NCBI RefSeq assembly: GCF_050589625.1
Contig: NZ_JBNGOP010000010.1
Span: 62,001 to 126,000, forward strand
Length of the DNA: 64,000 nt
Reading direction: 5' to 3'
From: Pelagihabitans sp947500445
GTDB lineage: Bacteria; Bacteroidota; Bacteroidia; Flavobacteriales; Flavobacteriaceae
The translations under genes and the position numbers were made by a program. Positions within the stretch are counted from its first letter, which is position 1. Each line of letters starts with the position of its first letter. The notes below the pieces were generated by a model. The model had not been told where the DNA came from and did no database searches. It worked only from the letters and a program-made list of their open reading frames with translations. Shown piece after piece: positions 46,251 through 55,744 of this stretch.

Positions 46251-48737
46251 TTAGGAACCACACATCAGACAGTCGTCATCGGCCTGTCCTTCTTTTGCCT
46301 TGGCGATCATTTCCTTCATTTCTTCGGGAGTCATCGGCTGTATGTCCAGTTCGGTCTGTGGTGATACCGGTGTCGTTTCTACCTGCATTGCCTGAGCTTC
46401 TGTCGCTGCGGGAGTTGCCGCGGCCACTTCGGCCTCTGCAGCTATGCTGATAGGCATTTCCTTCTTCTTGGTGTTGTCCAAAGTAAATTTAATGGCATCT
46501 ACGGCAGCTTTTGTACGCAGATAGTACATTCCGGTTTTCAGGCCGCTCTTCCAGGCGTAAAAGTGCATGGAGGTCAACTTTGCGTAGTTGGCGTTTTCCA
46601 TAAACAAGTTGAGCGACTGGCTTTGGTCGATAAAATAACCTCTATGGCGCGACATGTCGATGATGTCCTTCATGCTCAATTCCCAAACCGTTTTATAAAG
46701 GTCACGGATTTCCTGTGGTATGGTTTCAATATGTTGAATGGAGCCATTGGCACGCATCAACTCTTGCTTCATGTTTTCGTTCCAAAGGCCTAAGGATACC
46801 AAATCTTCCAAAAGGTGCTTGTTTACTACGATAAACTCACCGGAAAGTACCCGTCGGGTGTAAATATTGGACGTATAGGGTTCAAAACATTCGTTGTTCC
46901 CCAATATCTGTGAGGTGGAAGCGGTTGGCATCGGTGCTACCAACAAGGAGTTGCGAACACCGTTCTTTTGCACTTCTTTTCTTAGTTTGCCCCAATCCCA
47001 TCTTCCGGAAAGTTCTTCATCTTTTATGTTCCATAGGTTGTGCTGAAACTCACCTTGTGAAATCGGGGAACCTTCGTAAGAAGAATAGGTTCCTTCTTCC
47101 TGTGCAAGTTCCATGGAAGCGGTTACCGCTGCAAAATATAGCGTCTCAAAAATTTCTTGGTTCAACTTTTTGGCATCGTCGCTGGTAAATGGCAAACGCA
47201 ACAGGATAAAGGTGTCCGCCAAACCTTGGACACCGAGCCCAATGGGACGGTGGCGCATGTTGGAGTTTTCAGCTTCCTTTACCGGGTAATAATTGCGGTC
47301 GATTACCTTGTTCAGGTTTTTGGTGACCCTTTTGGTCACCTTGAACAGTTCTTTGTGATTGAACTCCCCGTTTTTAACGAACATCGGTAAGGCGATAGAA
47401 GCCAGGTTGCATACCGCAATTTCGTCGGGAGAGGTATACTCCATAATTTCGGTACACAGGTTGGAAGAACGTATGGTACCCAAGTTTTTTTGGTTGCTCT
47501 TGCGGTTTGCAGCATCCTTGTAGAGCATGTATGGTGTTCCGGTCTCGATCTGACTTTCCAATATTTTTTCCCATAGTTCCCGTGCTTTTACCGTTTTACG
47601 GCCTTTTCCTTCCGCTTCATATTTGGCGTAAAGGCTTTCGAAGGCATCACTATGGTTATTGAACAGGTCTGGGCATTCGTTGGGGCACATTAGGGTCCAA
47701 CTCTCATTGGCCTCTACGCGTTTCATGAACAGGTCTGGAATCCACATGGCGTAGAACAGGTCGCGCGCACGCATTTCCTCTTTACCGTGGTTCTTTTTTA
47801 GATCTAAAAACTCATAGATGTCCGCATGCCATGGTTCCATGTAAATTGCGAAACTTCCTTTTCTTTTTCCACCACCTTGGTCTACGTAGCGGGCGGTATC
47901 GTTAAATACCCTTAGCATGGGAACTACGCCGTTAGAGGTGCCGTTAGTACCACCGATATAGGAGCCGGTTGCGCGAATGTTGTGTATGGATAGACCGATA
48001 CCTCCCGCAGATTGGGAAATTTTGGCCGTATTTTTTAAGGTGTCGTATATGCCGTCGATACTATCGTCTTTCATCGCCAAAAGAAAACAGGACGACATTT
48101 GTGGTTTTGGCGTACCGGAATTGAAAAGTGTCGGGGTGGCGTGGGTAAAGTACTTTTTCGACATCAGCTCATAGGTTTCTATGGCGGCGTCCAGATCGTT
48201 GAGGTGGATGCCTACGGATACCCGCATGAGCATGTGTTGCGGTCGCTCGGCAATGTTACCGTTCAACTTCAACAGATAGGAACGTTCGAGGGTTTTGAAA
48301 CCAAAGTAATCGTATCCGAAATCACGGTTGTAGATAATGGTAGAATCCAAACGCTCGGCGTTTTCGGAAATTACGGCAAACACTTCGTCGGACAAAAGCG
48401 GTGCTTTTTTACCGGTTCTCGGGTTCACGTACTCGTAAAGGTCCTTCATCGTTTCGGAAAACGATTTTTTGGTGTTTTTGTGTAGGTTCGATACGGATAT
48501 GCGTGCGGCCAATTTGGCATAATCCGGATGCGTGGTGGTCATTGTAGCGGCAATTTCGGCGGCAAGGTTATCCAGTTCCGAGGTGGTCACCCCATCGTAG
48601 AGGCCTTCGATGACCCTCATGGCCACTTTTAAAGGATCTACTAGTCCGTTGAGGCCATAACAAAGCTTTCTTACGCGGGCCGTAATTTTGTCGAACATGA
48701 CCTGTTCCTTTCTTCCGTCTCTTTTGAGTACAAACAT
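46251..48737 (-). CDS. nrdA: Ribonucleoside-diphosphate reductase, alpha subunit (class I)
   Basis: 828 residues. It reduces NDPs to dNDPs. An N-terminal ATP-cone (VLKRDGRKEQVMFDKITARV) gives allosteric control. The catalytic barrel has the substrate-site Cys in MSSCFLLAMKDD, the radical pathway residues near CNLASIALP, and LLVAPMPTASTSQILGNNE. The C-terminal CLMC pair re-reduces the active site. The linker before it is Ala/Thr/Glu rich. It works with nrdB, 138 bp upstream on the same strand. Confidence 0.97.
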   Translation of the reverse strand: MFVLKRDGRKEQVMFDKITARVRKLCYGLNGLVDPLKVAMRVIEGLYDGVTTSELDNLAAEIAATMTTTHPDYAKLAARISVSNLHKNTKKSFSETMKDLYEYVNPRTGKKAPLLSDEVFAVISENAERLDSTIIYNRDFGYDYFGFKTLERSYLLKLNGNIAERPQHMLMRVSVGIHLNDLDAAIETYELMSKKYFTHATPTLFNSGTPKPQMSSCFLLAMKDDSIDGIYDTLKNTAKISQSAGGIGLSIHNIRATGSYIGGTNGTSNGVVPMLRVFNDTARYVDQGGGKRKGSFAIYMEPWHADIYEFLDLKKNHGKEEMRARDLFYAMWIPDLFMKRVEANESWTLMCPNECPDLFNNHSDAFESLYAKYEAEGKGRKTVKARELWEKILESQIETGTPYMLYKDAANRKSNQKNLGTIRSSNLCTEIMEYTSPDEIAVCNLASIALPMFVKNGEFNHKELFKVTKRVTKNLNKVIDRNYYPVKEAENSNMRHRPIGLGVQGLADTFILLRLPFTSDDAKKLNQEIFETLYFAAVTASMELAQEEGTYSSYEGSPISQGEFQHNLWNIKDEELSGRWDWGKLRKEVQKNGVRNSLLVAPMPTASTSQILGNNECFEPYTSNIYTRRVLSGEFIVVNKHLLEDLVSLGLWNENMKQELMRANGSIQHIETIPQEIRDLYKTVWELSMKDIIDMSRHRGYFIDQSQSLNLFMENANYAKLTSMHFYAWKSGLKTGMYYLRTKAAVDAIKFTLDNTKKKEMPISIAAEAEVAAATPAATEAQAMQVETTPVSPQTELDIQPMTPEEMKEMIAKAKEGQADDDCLMCGS

Positions 48738-48875
48738 GTGCTTACTTTAATTTAGGTGATACGTTGGTTGGGCCGATACGTTGGTTTGGTTCGGCAATTG
48801 TATGATGGTTGATCAAAACACCCGGTATGCTTTCCAAGAAGGAAAGAAGGTGGGTTATAAAAGTGTGTTCGGTAT

Positions 48876-49862
48876 TTAGAAATCTGCGTCGAAACTGATT
48901 TTCTGGGCGTCCTCGTCCTTTTCCTTGTTCAATACGCCTGCTTTTTGGTATTCTGAGACCCGTTTTTCAAAGAAATTGGTTTTTCCTTGAAGGGAAATCA
49001 TATCCATAAAGTCAAAAGGATTGGTGGCGTTATATACCTTGTCGCATTCCAATTCTACCAGCAACCGGTCGGTAACGAACTCTAGGTATTGGGTCATCAA
49101 ATTGGAGTTCATCCCAATAAGGCTCACCGGTAAGGATTCGGTTATGAATTCTCTTTCGATTTCCAATGCGTTGGTCAAAATTTCGGTGATGCGCTCTTTT
49201 GGAACCTTGTTCATCAAGTGTTTGTTGTGGAGGTGTACCGCATAGTCGCAGTGCATGCCCTCGTCACGGGAAATCAACTCATTGGAAAAGGTAAGCCCGG
49301 GCATCAATCCTCTTTTCTTTAACCAGAAAATAGAACAGAACGCACCGGAAAAAAAGATGCCCTCTACCGCTGCAAAGGCGATAAGCCGTTCCGCAAAACT
49401 GGGCGAATCGATCCACTTGAGCGCCCAATCCGCTTTTTTTCGGATTGCCGGAAAGTTTTCAATGGCCCTAAAAAGCATTCCTTTTTCCTTTTCGTCCTTT
49501 ACATAAGTATCGATCAAGAGCGAATAGGTTTCCGAATGGATGTTTTCCATCATAATCTGGAAACCATAGAAAAATTTGGCCTCCGTATATTGTACCTCAC
49601 TAACAAAGTTTTCCGCTAGGTTTTCGTTTACGATACCGTCGGAAGCTGCGAAAAATGCTAGAATGTGTTTCACAAAATAGCGTTCGTCATCACTTAGTTT
49701 GTTGTTCCAATCGTTCAGGTCTTCGTGAAGGTCGATTTCCTCGGCCGTCCAAAAACATGCCTCACACTTTTTATACCATTCCCACAGATCGTGATGCTGT
49801 ATGGGGAAGATAACAAATCGGTCGTCGTTGGGTTCCAAGATCGGCTCTAGGGCTGTGGACAT
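48876..49862 (-). CDS. nrdB: Ribonucleoside-diphosphate reductase, beta subunit (class I)
   Basis: Start ATG 49862 (MSTALEPILEPNDDRFVIFP) gives 328 residues; the upstream GTG-like extension is unlikely. Metal ligands are visible as EEIDLHED, NENLAE and MENIHSETY; the Tyr four residues after the His is at the position of the classic tyrosyl radical. It supplies the radical for NrdA. The leader upstream is long (no gene for 1.7 kb apart from a possible microprotein) and carries a strong hairpin at 50089. Confidence 0.97.
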   Translation of the reverse strand: MSTALEPILEPNDDRFVIFPIQHHDLWEWYKKCEACFWTAEEIDLHEDLNDWNNKLSDDERYFVKHILAFFAASDGIVNENLAENFVSEVQYTEAKFFYGFQIMMENIHSETYSLLIDTYVKDEKEKGMLFRAIENFPAIRKKADWALKWIDSPSFAERLIAFAAVEGIFFSGAFCSIFWLKKRGLMPGLTFSNELISRDEGMHCDYAVHLHNKHLMNKVPKERITEILTNALEIEREFITESLPVSLIGMNSNLMTQYLEFVTDRLLVELECDKVYNATNPFDFMDMISLQGKTNFFEKRVSEYQKAGVLNKEKDEDAQKISFDADF

Positions 49863-50049
49863 ATTTTTATGGTTTAAAAAGTTAGTGTGAACGGGAGGCA
49901 AAATACCCTTGTGTACGGGCTGACAAAGATTCAAAAAAAGAGGGGTTTTTTGATGGTTGTTTGAGATTTAAAACTACAAAGTTTTTAACATAGCATGTTG
50001 AAATCTAGGCTCGCAAGTGATATATGCTGACGTTGACGAAGAATAAGGG

Positions 50050-50067
50050 TTTACATAAAATTTACAT
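50050..50067 (+). promoter_or_regulatory. Pho-box-like direct repeat
   Basis: TTTACAT-AAAA-TTTACAT followed by TGAA, a perfect 7-4-7 repeat nearly identical to that at 19667. It lies about 190 bp upstream of nrdB on the opposite strand. Confidence 0.35.
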
Positions 50068-50088
50068 TGAAGTTCAACAGTAAATTTT

Positions 50089-50126
50089 AAACCAAAAAGT
50101 ATGTTTTGGAATATACTTTTTGGTTT
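50089..50126. promoter_or_regulatory. Strong hairpin in the nrdB upstream region
   Basis: Perfect 14-bp arms AAACCAAAAAGTAT and ATACTTTTTGGTTT around a 10-nt loop, 227 bp before nrdB. Minus-strand transcripts would read TTTAAAATTT after it. It could be a terminator of something upstream or a leader structure of nrdB. Confidence 0.5.
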
Positions 50127-50761
50127 GAAGGTGGTCCCCTTCAAAAATGGTTGGCTTTTATGAAAAACCTTATCGGATTTCATAAAAGGGCGACCCCAAT
50201 TAAATTTAACCAAGGTCAAAAAAGCAACAAAGTCTAAAAATTAGTTACATCGCTGTCGGTAGGGGTAGTGTGCCAAGAGGTATGGATGTGTCCGTTATTT
50301 GAAATGTGCCGTGTTGTAGCGGGGGCAATGGCACAACAACTCCCTTTCGATCAAAGGAATTAGAACATATGATACCGCCAAACCTGTACGACCCTCCCGA
50401 AGTATCTAAATCGATGTTGCCTCACTAGAGTGTCGACTTAGGTAGTTCCCCCGAAACCTAATTATCGAACATTACACCGAACCGACGAATCGATTTGGCG
50501 CTCAGTGATGGCAAACTCATCGGATGGTTGTCTTGCGACACTTCATGTTCTTTGTTAAAACATGACCGTAGAGTCGTACCTAACGGCTGGCAGTCTCATA
50601 AATATGTTCTGGGGTGATTGAAGTCCCAAAATTTTTTATACCAATAGTACTCAAAACCATGTTAGGTTGGTAACTGATTTTTGAAACTAGCGGTCGACTT
50701 GGGGAATCGATTTGTAAAAATACACATTTTAAGTTCTAAGAGCCTTATAAATCAAAACTTT

Positions 50762-50779
50762 ATGTTAAGTCAATGTTAA
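50762..50779 (-). promoter_or_regulatory. Pho-box-like direct repeat, minus orientation
   Basis: On the minus strand, TTAACAT-TGAC-TTAACAT, a perfect 7-4-7 repeat. No gene start is close in either direction, so its target is unclear. Confidence 0.35.
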
Positions 50780-50894
50780 TTCTTTTTTGTAGCAAGCCTA
50801 CTGGTAATGTAGGAAAAACTTACAAAAATAAATCATATTTCTTTCTAAATCCCTTTGTCGTTAGCTTTGGTGCGATTTCTTGCAAAAACATAGA

Positions 50895-51011
50895 CTAATT
50901 TTGCGCCTGTGTAATACCCGAAATATGTACGGAATTATCCGCTTTTTGGATCACGGTCGCCAGAAGTAATGCGCACACAAAAACCAGAAACATGATGAGA
51001 CATTTTTTCAT
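50895..51011 (-). CDS. Possible 38-residue secreted or membrane peptide
   Basis: ATG-initiated on the minus strand: a basic start and hydrophobic helix (MKKCLIMFLVFVCALLLATV) followed by a short polar tail (QKADNSVHISGITQAQN). This is a textbook signal-anchor layout, and the A/T-rich TAAAAGTGAACAAA leader before the ATG is like those of Bacteroidota genes. The Cys at residue 4 is too early for a lipobox. No family recognised. Confidence 0.4.
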   Translation of the reverse strand: MKKCLIMFLVFVCALLLATVIQKADNSVHISGITQAQN

Positions 51012-51516
51012 TTTGTTCACTTTTATTTTTCGAAGTGCCTTTTGGTATTATGGCAGCGCTAAAGTATGTAAAGGGTGGAATCGGCATACGATCCATGTAT
51101 AAATGGCAGTTTTTTTTGTATAAATGGAAATCTCGCTATTTTTAGCACTTTGCAAGACGGTAAATTGTAGGTTTTTACAGTGTTTATTGTCTCTAAAAAG
51201 CGCAACATGGAATGTCTTCCTTGTACAAAAACGCTTCTTGAAATGATGTTCCTTCGTGCAAGGGTCCTCAAGAGTTTTCAGGGAAACGGCGAGAGCTGAA
51301 ATATGTGGGAGCCCTTGGCGGAAGATAATTTTTACGGTTATGGGAATATGTTTTCCTTGTAGGTTTGCCGGCACCTTGACGAACCGTTTAAGTAGGATGA
51401 AATTCTTTTACGATAGCCCTATTTACGACCTAAATGGAGGATAGCCCGGTTTTGACCGATTATACTGGAAAAGCTTCCATTGACACATCTTTTTATAAAA
51501 ACCTTACGCATAATAC

Positions 51517-51524
51517 TATTTTTG
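51517..51524 (+). promoter_or_regulatory. Putative -7 box of the LytTR regulator gene
   Basis: TATTTTTG fits TAnnTTTG and lies 32 bp before the ATG at 51557. Confidence 0.4.
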
Positions 51525-51556
51525 ATTATTTTAACCATTAACATATCCATTCGAAG

Positions 51557-52291
51557 ATGATAGAGGCGGTACTTGTCGACGATGAAATCAAGGCGCTGCA
51601 AAGTTTGTCTTGGGAGTTGACCAATTTTAGTGACGAAATCAATATCGGTGCATCTTTTACCGATCCAAGGGAGGCGTTGGACTACTTGGAACGCAATACA
51701 CCCGACTGTCTTTTTCTTGATATTGAAATGCCGACCATGGACGGTTTTCAGTTTATCCAGAAATTGACCAACAAAAACTTTCCAGTGGTCATTACCACGG
51801 CCTACAACCAATATGCCATCAAGGCCTTAAAGCACGAGGCGATCGACTATTTGTTAAAACCGATCGATACCGATGATCTCAAGGATACCATTTTTAAGAT
51901 CAAAAAACACAATGCGAAGCATTTCTCCGCCGAACGTTTGGAGCGTATCTTGTTGAATTTCAATGCAAAGGCCAGTCATAAAAAAATTACCATCAATACC
52001 GATGGAAAGCTGCTTTTTTTGGAAAACGATGAAATATTGTATGCCGAGTCCGACGGAAACTATAGCACGCTCTACTTGTCCGATGGTCAAAAAATTGTAC
52101 TGACCAAAAAATTGAAAGAGGTGAACGAACTGCTTCCGGACGATTCGTTTTTTAGAATACATAATTCCTATATCATCAACCTGCACAAAATAAAGGAGTT
52201 TTTGAAGACCGATGGCTACGTCATTCTAAAATCCAACCACAAGATACCCGTGTCGCGCCAGAAAAAATCCGATTTTCTGGACATGCTCTAG
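51557..52291 (+). CDS. LytTR family response regulator
   Basis: 244 residues: a receiver domain with acidic residues D8, D9, E10, the phospho-acceptor D55 (LFLDIEMP) and the Lys of YLLKPIDTDDL, then a LytTR DNA-binding domain (YAESDGNYSTLYL, FFRIHNSYIINLHKI, KIPVSRQKKSDFL). It is followed after 8 bp by its kinase gene. The receiver differs clearly from the regulator at 1541, so the two systems are likely separate circuits. Confidence 0.96.
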   Translation: MIEAVLVDDEIKALQSLSWELTNFSDEINIGASFTDPREALDYLERNTPDCLFLDIEMPTMDGFQFIQKLTNKNFPVVITTAYNQYAIKALKHEAIDYLLKPIDTDDLKDTIFKIKKHNAKHFSAERLERILLNFNAKASHKKITINTDGKLLFLENDEILYAESDGNYSTLYLSDGQKIVLTKKLKEVNELLPDDSFFRIHNSYIINLHKIKEFLKTDGYVILKSNHKIPVSRQKKSDFLDML

Positions 52292-52299
52292 CGTTCCCT

Positions 52300-54264
52300 A
52301 TGCAGTGTCCCAAACCTTACATATGTCTTGATGCTCAAGCGGTTATCACAGTGGTATTTGCCTTTTTGCTGTTTGGGTCGGTACGGCCCGCTCGGGCACA
52401 GGAAGTTCCACAATCTTTCGCAACAACGGTCGATAGTCTTATCGACGTGGCACCAAAAACATATCAGGAGCTGGATGCGGTACTTCGCCCAGTGCGAAAA
52501 GATACTTTTTTGATGTCCTTTTTTGCTTCCAAAGCACTGGAACGGAACTATTTGGACGGTCGTGCGTATGCATTGAACCAAATGGGCAGAAGTTATCGGG
52601 ACGTTTCAGAATTTTCCCGTAGCCTTGCGTTGCACCAGCAAGCCCTTACGGCCGCGGTGGCCTGTAAAAATCTGGAATTTGAGGTATATAGCCTTAACAT
52701 GATCAGTGTGATCTTCAGACGCACGGAGGTTATAAAATCGGCACTGGATTACAGTCAAAAAGCACTGGCGTTGGCCGAGTCCGTTAAAGAACCTTCCATA
52801 GGGCTTAAGCGCAGCATGAACGTGTCATCCAACAGTATCGGTAACATTTATCAGTTGTTGGAGCAGTACGACCTGGCCATTGGCCAGTTTCAAGAATCGG
52901 TGGCGCTGGACAAGGAGCTGGACAATAACCTGGGCCTGGCCATCAATTACCAAAATATCGGGGAGTGTTTTGAGGCGCAGGGCAAATTAAAGGAAGCGGA
53001 AGAGAGCTTTAAAGCTTCCTTGGTATACAATGAAAAGATAGATTCGGATCGTGGGCGGGTCATCTGTAACTATAGTTTGGCCCACGTATACGTACACCAA
53101 GGGCTTACCGAGCGGGCGTTGGCGTTGTTGGAACGTATGTTACCGACCGCGGAGGCCCTAGGGGACAAAGCGATCATTTCCTCGGTATACATTAATATGG
53201 GATGGAGCCTCATGCACCTAGATCGGTGCGGGGAAGCCAACCGATACCTGATGAAAGGAAAAGATTTGGCGGAACGTTTTGATTTGAAGAGCAACGTTTC
53301 CGAAGCCTATAAATTTTTATCCGATCTATGGGAGCGGCAAAAGAATTTTGAAAAGGCCTTTGAATATCACAAACTGGCGCAGCGTTACGATAGGGAAATT
53401 TCCAAAGAGCGAAACATGCGCTATGTGAACGATATGATCGTACGCTACGAGGCGGAGAAGAAGACCAACCAGATCGAGGTGTTGGCCATGGAGAACGAAA
53501 ACGTTAAGCTGAAATTGCGCAAAAACGAGACCTTGATCTTGATCAGTGGTATCGCCCTGGCATTGCTGGCCGGTATCTTTTACATTTTATACCGCCAGTA
53601 TCAGTTAAAGAACGAAAAGAAAGTGCTCACCTTGGAGCAGAGCATGCTCCGCAGTCAAATGAACCCCCATTTTCTTTTCAATTCGCTGAATTCCATTAAG
53701 TTGTATATCATTAACAACGAGCAAAAAAATGCGGTGCACTATTTGAACAAGTTTTCAAAGCTGGTGCGCAAAATTTTAGAGGCGTCCTCGGTCAAGGAAA
53801 TTCCCTTGGCAGAGGAGTTGGAAACGGTATCGTTGTACATGAACATTGAAGATATCCGATTTTCCAACGAAATCGATTTTCAGATCAAGGTGGAGGAGGG
53901 TATCGATACCCAGCAGGTGAAAATCCCTTCGCTAATTTTGCAGCCGTTTTTGGAGAACGCGCTTTGGCACGGTCTTTCCTCAAAAGAAGGATCTAAGGAA
54001 ATTTTGTTGCACGTTCGCCGCGACGGGGAGGCCTTCATCATTATCGAAATCCGCGACAACGGTGTAGGCCGCGAGGCCGCCGCAAAAATTAAGGAAGGTA
54101 GGGTACTGAAAAGAAAATCGGTGGGCATCGATATCACCAAGGAGCGTCTGGCCAACTTTTCCAAAGATTTTGAGCACTCTTTCGAAATTGCCTTCGTAGA
54201 CCTTTACGATGCCGAAGATCGGGCCGCAGGTACCAAGGTGGTACTCCGCATCCCTACGATTTAA
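52300..54264 (+). CDS. TPR sensor histidine kinase, LytS type
   Basis: 654 residues. A signal-like hydrophobic N-terminus (VITVVFAFLLFGSVRPARAQ) is followed by TPR repeats up to about residue 370, a coiled stretch, one TM helix (TLILISGIALALLAGIFYIL), and the kinase domain: His in NPHFLFNSLNSIK, N-box PFLENALWHGL, G-box RDNGVGREAA. The TPR part is therefore periplasmic, suited to sensing protein or envelope cues. It is co-transcribed with the LytTR regulator. The gene end overlaps the convergent DUF3109 gene by 11 bases. Confidence 0.95.
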   Translation: MQCPKPYICLDAQAVITVVFAFLLFGSVRPARAQEVPQSFATTVDSLIDVAPKTYQELDAVLRPVRKDTFLMSFFASKALERNYLDGRAYALNQMGRSYRDVSEFSRSLALHQQALTAAVACKNLEFEVYSLNMISVIFRRTEVIKSALDYSQKALALAESVKEPSIGLKRSMNVSSNSIGNIYQLLEQYDLAIGQFQESVALDKELDNNLGLAINYQNIGECFEAQGKLKEAEESFKASLVYNEKIDSDRGRVICNYSLAHVYVHQGLTERALALLERMLPTAEALGDKAIISSVYINMGWSLMHLDRCGEANRYLMKGKDLAERFDLKSNVSEAYKFLSDLWERQKNFEKAFEYHKLAQRYDREISKERNMRYVNDMIVRYEAEKKTNQIEVLAMENENVKLKLRKNETLILISGIALALLAGIFYILYRQYQLKNEKKVLTLEQSMLRSQMNPHFLFNSLNSIKLYIINNEQKNAVHYLNKFSKLVRKILEASSVKEIPLAEELETVSLYMNIEDIRFSNEIDFQIKVEEGIDTQQVKIPSLILQPFLENALWHGLSSKEGSKEILLHVRRDGEAFIIIEIRDNGVGREAAAKIKEGRVLKRKSVGIDITKERLANFSKDFEHSFEIAFVDLYDAEDRAAGTKVVLRIPTI

Positions 54265-54826
54265 GGTGTTCTTCGGCCACTTGCTCCAGTTCTTGGTACC
54301 AGGCTTTTCCGAACTTCCGTTCCAGGGCCTCTTTCACAAATTTATAGATCGGTACCTTTAGCTCCGTACCCAAACTACAGGCAGGGTCGCATATTTCCCA
54401 TCGGTGGTAGTTTACCGCGGTCAGTTCGGTATATTCCCGAACGCGGACGGGATACAAATGGCAAGAGATCGGTTTTTTCCATGATGTGGCGCCCTTTTCG
54501 TAGGCTTCTTCCAAACCACATTTTGCCGTGCCGTTTTCGGAAAAGATAACATAGGCGCATTCACTATCGTTGACCAAGGGTGTTTCCCATTCCCCATCTT
54601 CCCCTTTCACGAAGGTCCCTTGCTCCGCAATGGCCGCTTTTCCCTCTTCGCGCAAAAAGGGTTTTACCTTCTCGTAAATATCCAAAAGAATTTCGGTCTC
54701 CCCATCTTCCAAAGGTGCGCCGGCGTTTCCGTCCACGCAACACGCTCCTTTACAAGCGTTGAGGTTACATACAAAATCGGTATCGATAATTTCCTCCGAA
54801 ACAATGGTTTTTCCTAACTGAAACAT
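54254..54826 (-). CDS. DUF3109 family protein, putative Fe-S/metal protein
   Basis: 190 residues, cytosolic. The Cys pattern CNLNACKGACC near residue 22, with further Cys in CAYVIFSENGTAKCGLEEA, the CHLYPVRV block and CDPACSLG, is typical of DUF3109 (YkgJ-related) proteins that may bind a metal or Fe-S cluster. Function is not established. Its 3' end overlaps the end of the kinase gene on the other strand. Confidence 0.9.
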   Translation of the reverse strand: MFQLGKTIVSEEIIDTDFVCNLNACKGACCVDGNAGAPLEDGETEILLDIYEKVKPFLREEGKAAIAEQGTFVKGEDGEWETPLVNDSECAYVIFSENGTAKCGLEEAYEKGATSWKKPISCHLYPVRVREYTELTAVNYHRWEICDPACSLGTELKVPIYKFVKEALERKFGKAWYQELEQVAEEHLKS

Positions 54827-54940
54827 AGCGTTGTATTACAAGTTCAAAGATACTTTTTTAGTGCATTTCCCAGGAGCATCATTTCTGATAAAAAGCACTG
54901 AAAACACCGTTTGAAACTGTAATTTTACAAAAAAAAAGAG

Positions 54941-55522
54941 ATGGATCTTCACTTTGATCTAAGGGAAATCACAACGGCCACTATGGTGCTGTTCGCGGTT
55001 ATCGATATTTTGGGCAGTATCCCTATTGTTATCGGCCTTCGCAATAAAGTAGGGCATATACAATCGGAGAAGGCTTCGATCGTTGCAGCATGTTTGATGG
55101 TCGCCTTTCTATTTTTGGGGGAAGAAATTTTAAAGCTTATCGGTATCGATGTCAATTCCTTTGCGGTTGCCGGGGCGTTTATCATTTTCTTTCTGGCCAT
55201 AGAAATGATCTTGGGTATTTCCCTTTACAAGGACGATGAGGCCGAGAGCGCTTCGGTAGTGCCCATTGCATTTCCGCTTATTGCCGGTGCGGGAACGCTC
55301 ACCTCCTTGCTTTCCTTGCGGGCCGAGTACCATGTGGAGAATATCATTGTTGCCATCATCTTGAACATTATTTTTGTGTATCTTGTATTGAAGTCGTCCG
55401 TACGATTGGAAAAGGTATTGGGAAAGAACGGTGTAAGCGTTATCCGTAAGGTTTTTGGGGTCATTTTGATGGCCATTGCGGTGAAGCTGTTCACGACCAA
55501 TATCAGCGGACTCTTAAATTAA
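54941..55522 (+). CDS. MarC family integral membrane protein
   Basis: 193 residues with six predicted membrane helices. Family features: LFAVIDILGSIPIVIGL near the N-terminus and PIAFPLIAGAGTLTSLLSL in the middle (the PLxxGPG-like MarC signature). Despite its old name, MarC is not an antibiotic exporter; transport activity is unknown. A small membrane protein gene follows after 18 bp. Confidence 0.93.
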   Translation: MDLHFDLREITTATMVLFAVIDILGSIPIVIGLRNKVGHIQSEKASIVAACLMVAFLFLGEEILKLIGIDVNSFAVAGAFIIFFLAIEMILGISLYKDDEAESASVVPIAFPLIAGAGTLTSLLSLRAEYHVENIIVAIILNIIFVYLVLKSSVRLEKVLGKNGVSVIRKVFGVILMAIAVKLFTTNISGLLN

Positions 55523-55540
55523 TAAATTTCAATTTATCCT

Positions 55541-55744
55541 ATGAGCAAAGCCCTTTCCATTATACTAATGATCTTGGCCATTGCCTTAATTTCGTACAAC
55601 GTTACCCTTTTGGATTTCGATAACCTTTTGGAGGGCGATAGTGTAGTCGCTTTGATCGGTATCGTCGCCTCGTTGTGCGCAATGGTCTTGCTGCTTATTT
55701 TTATGACCTCAAGAAAAATCCAGAAAAAGGTAAACGAAGATTAA
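55541..55744 (+). CDS. Small two-helix membrane protein, unknown
   Basis: 67 residues with two hydrophobic helices (about 5-23 and 36-56) and a basic C-terminal tail (SRKIQKKVNED). It follows marC closely on the same strand. The stop codon overlaps the stop of the convergent S41 protease gene by four bases. No family recognised. Confidence 0.65.
   Translation: MSKALSIILMILAIALISYNVTLLDFDNLLEGDSVVALIGIVASLCAMVLLLIFMTSRKIQKKVNED

Larger units (their letters stand above)
49863..51556. other. Gene-poor 1.7-kb region upstream of nrdB
   Basis: No normal-sized gene on either strand. It holds two 7-4-7 direct repeats (50050, 50762), a 14-bp-stem hairpin (50089-50126), a possible 38-residue peptide gene (50895) and the promoter of the LytTR regulator. 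The rest has dense stops in all frames. Confidence 0.5.
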
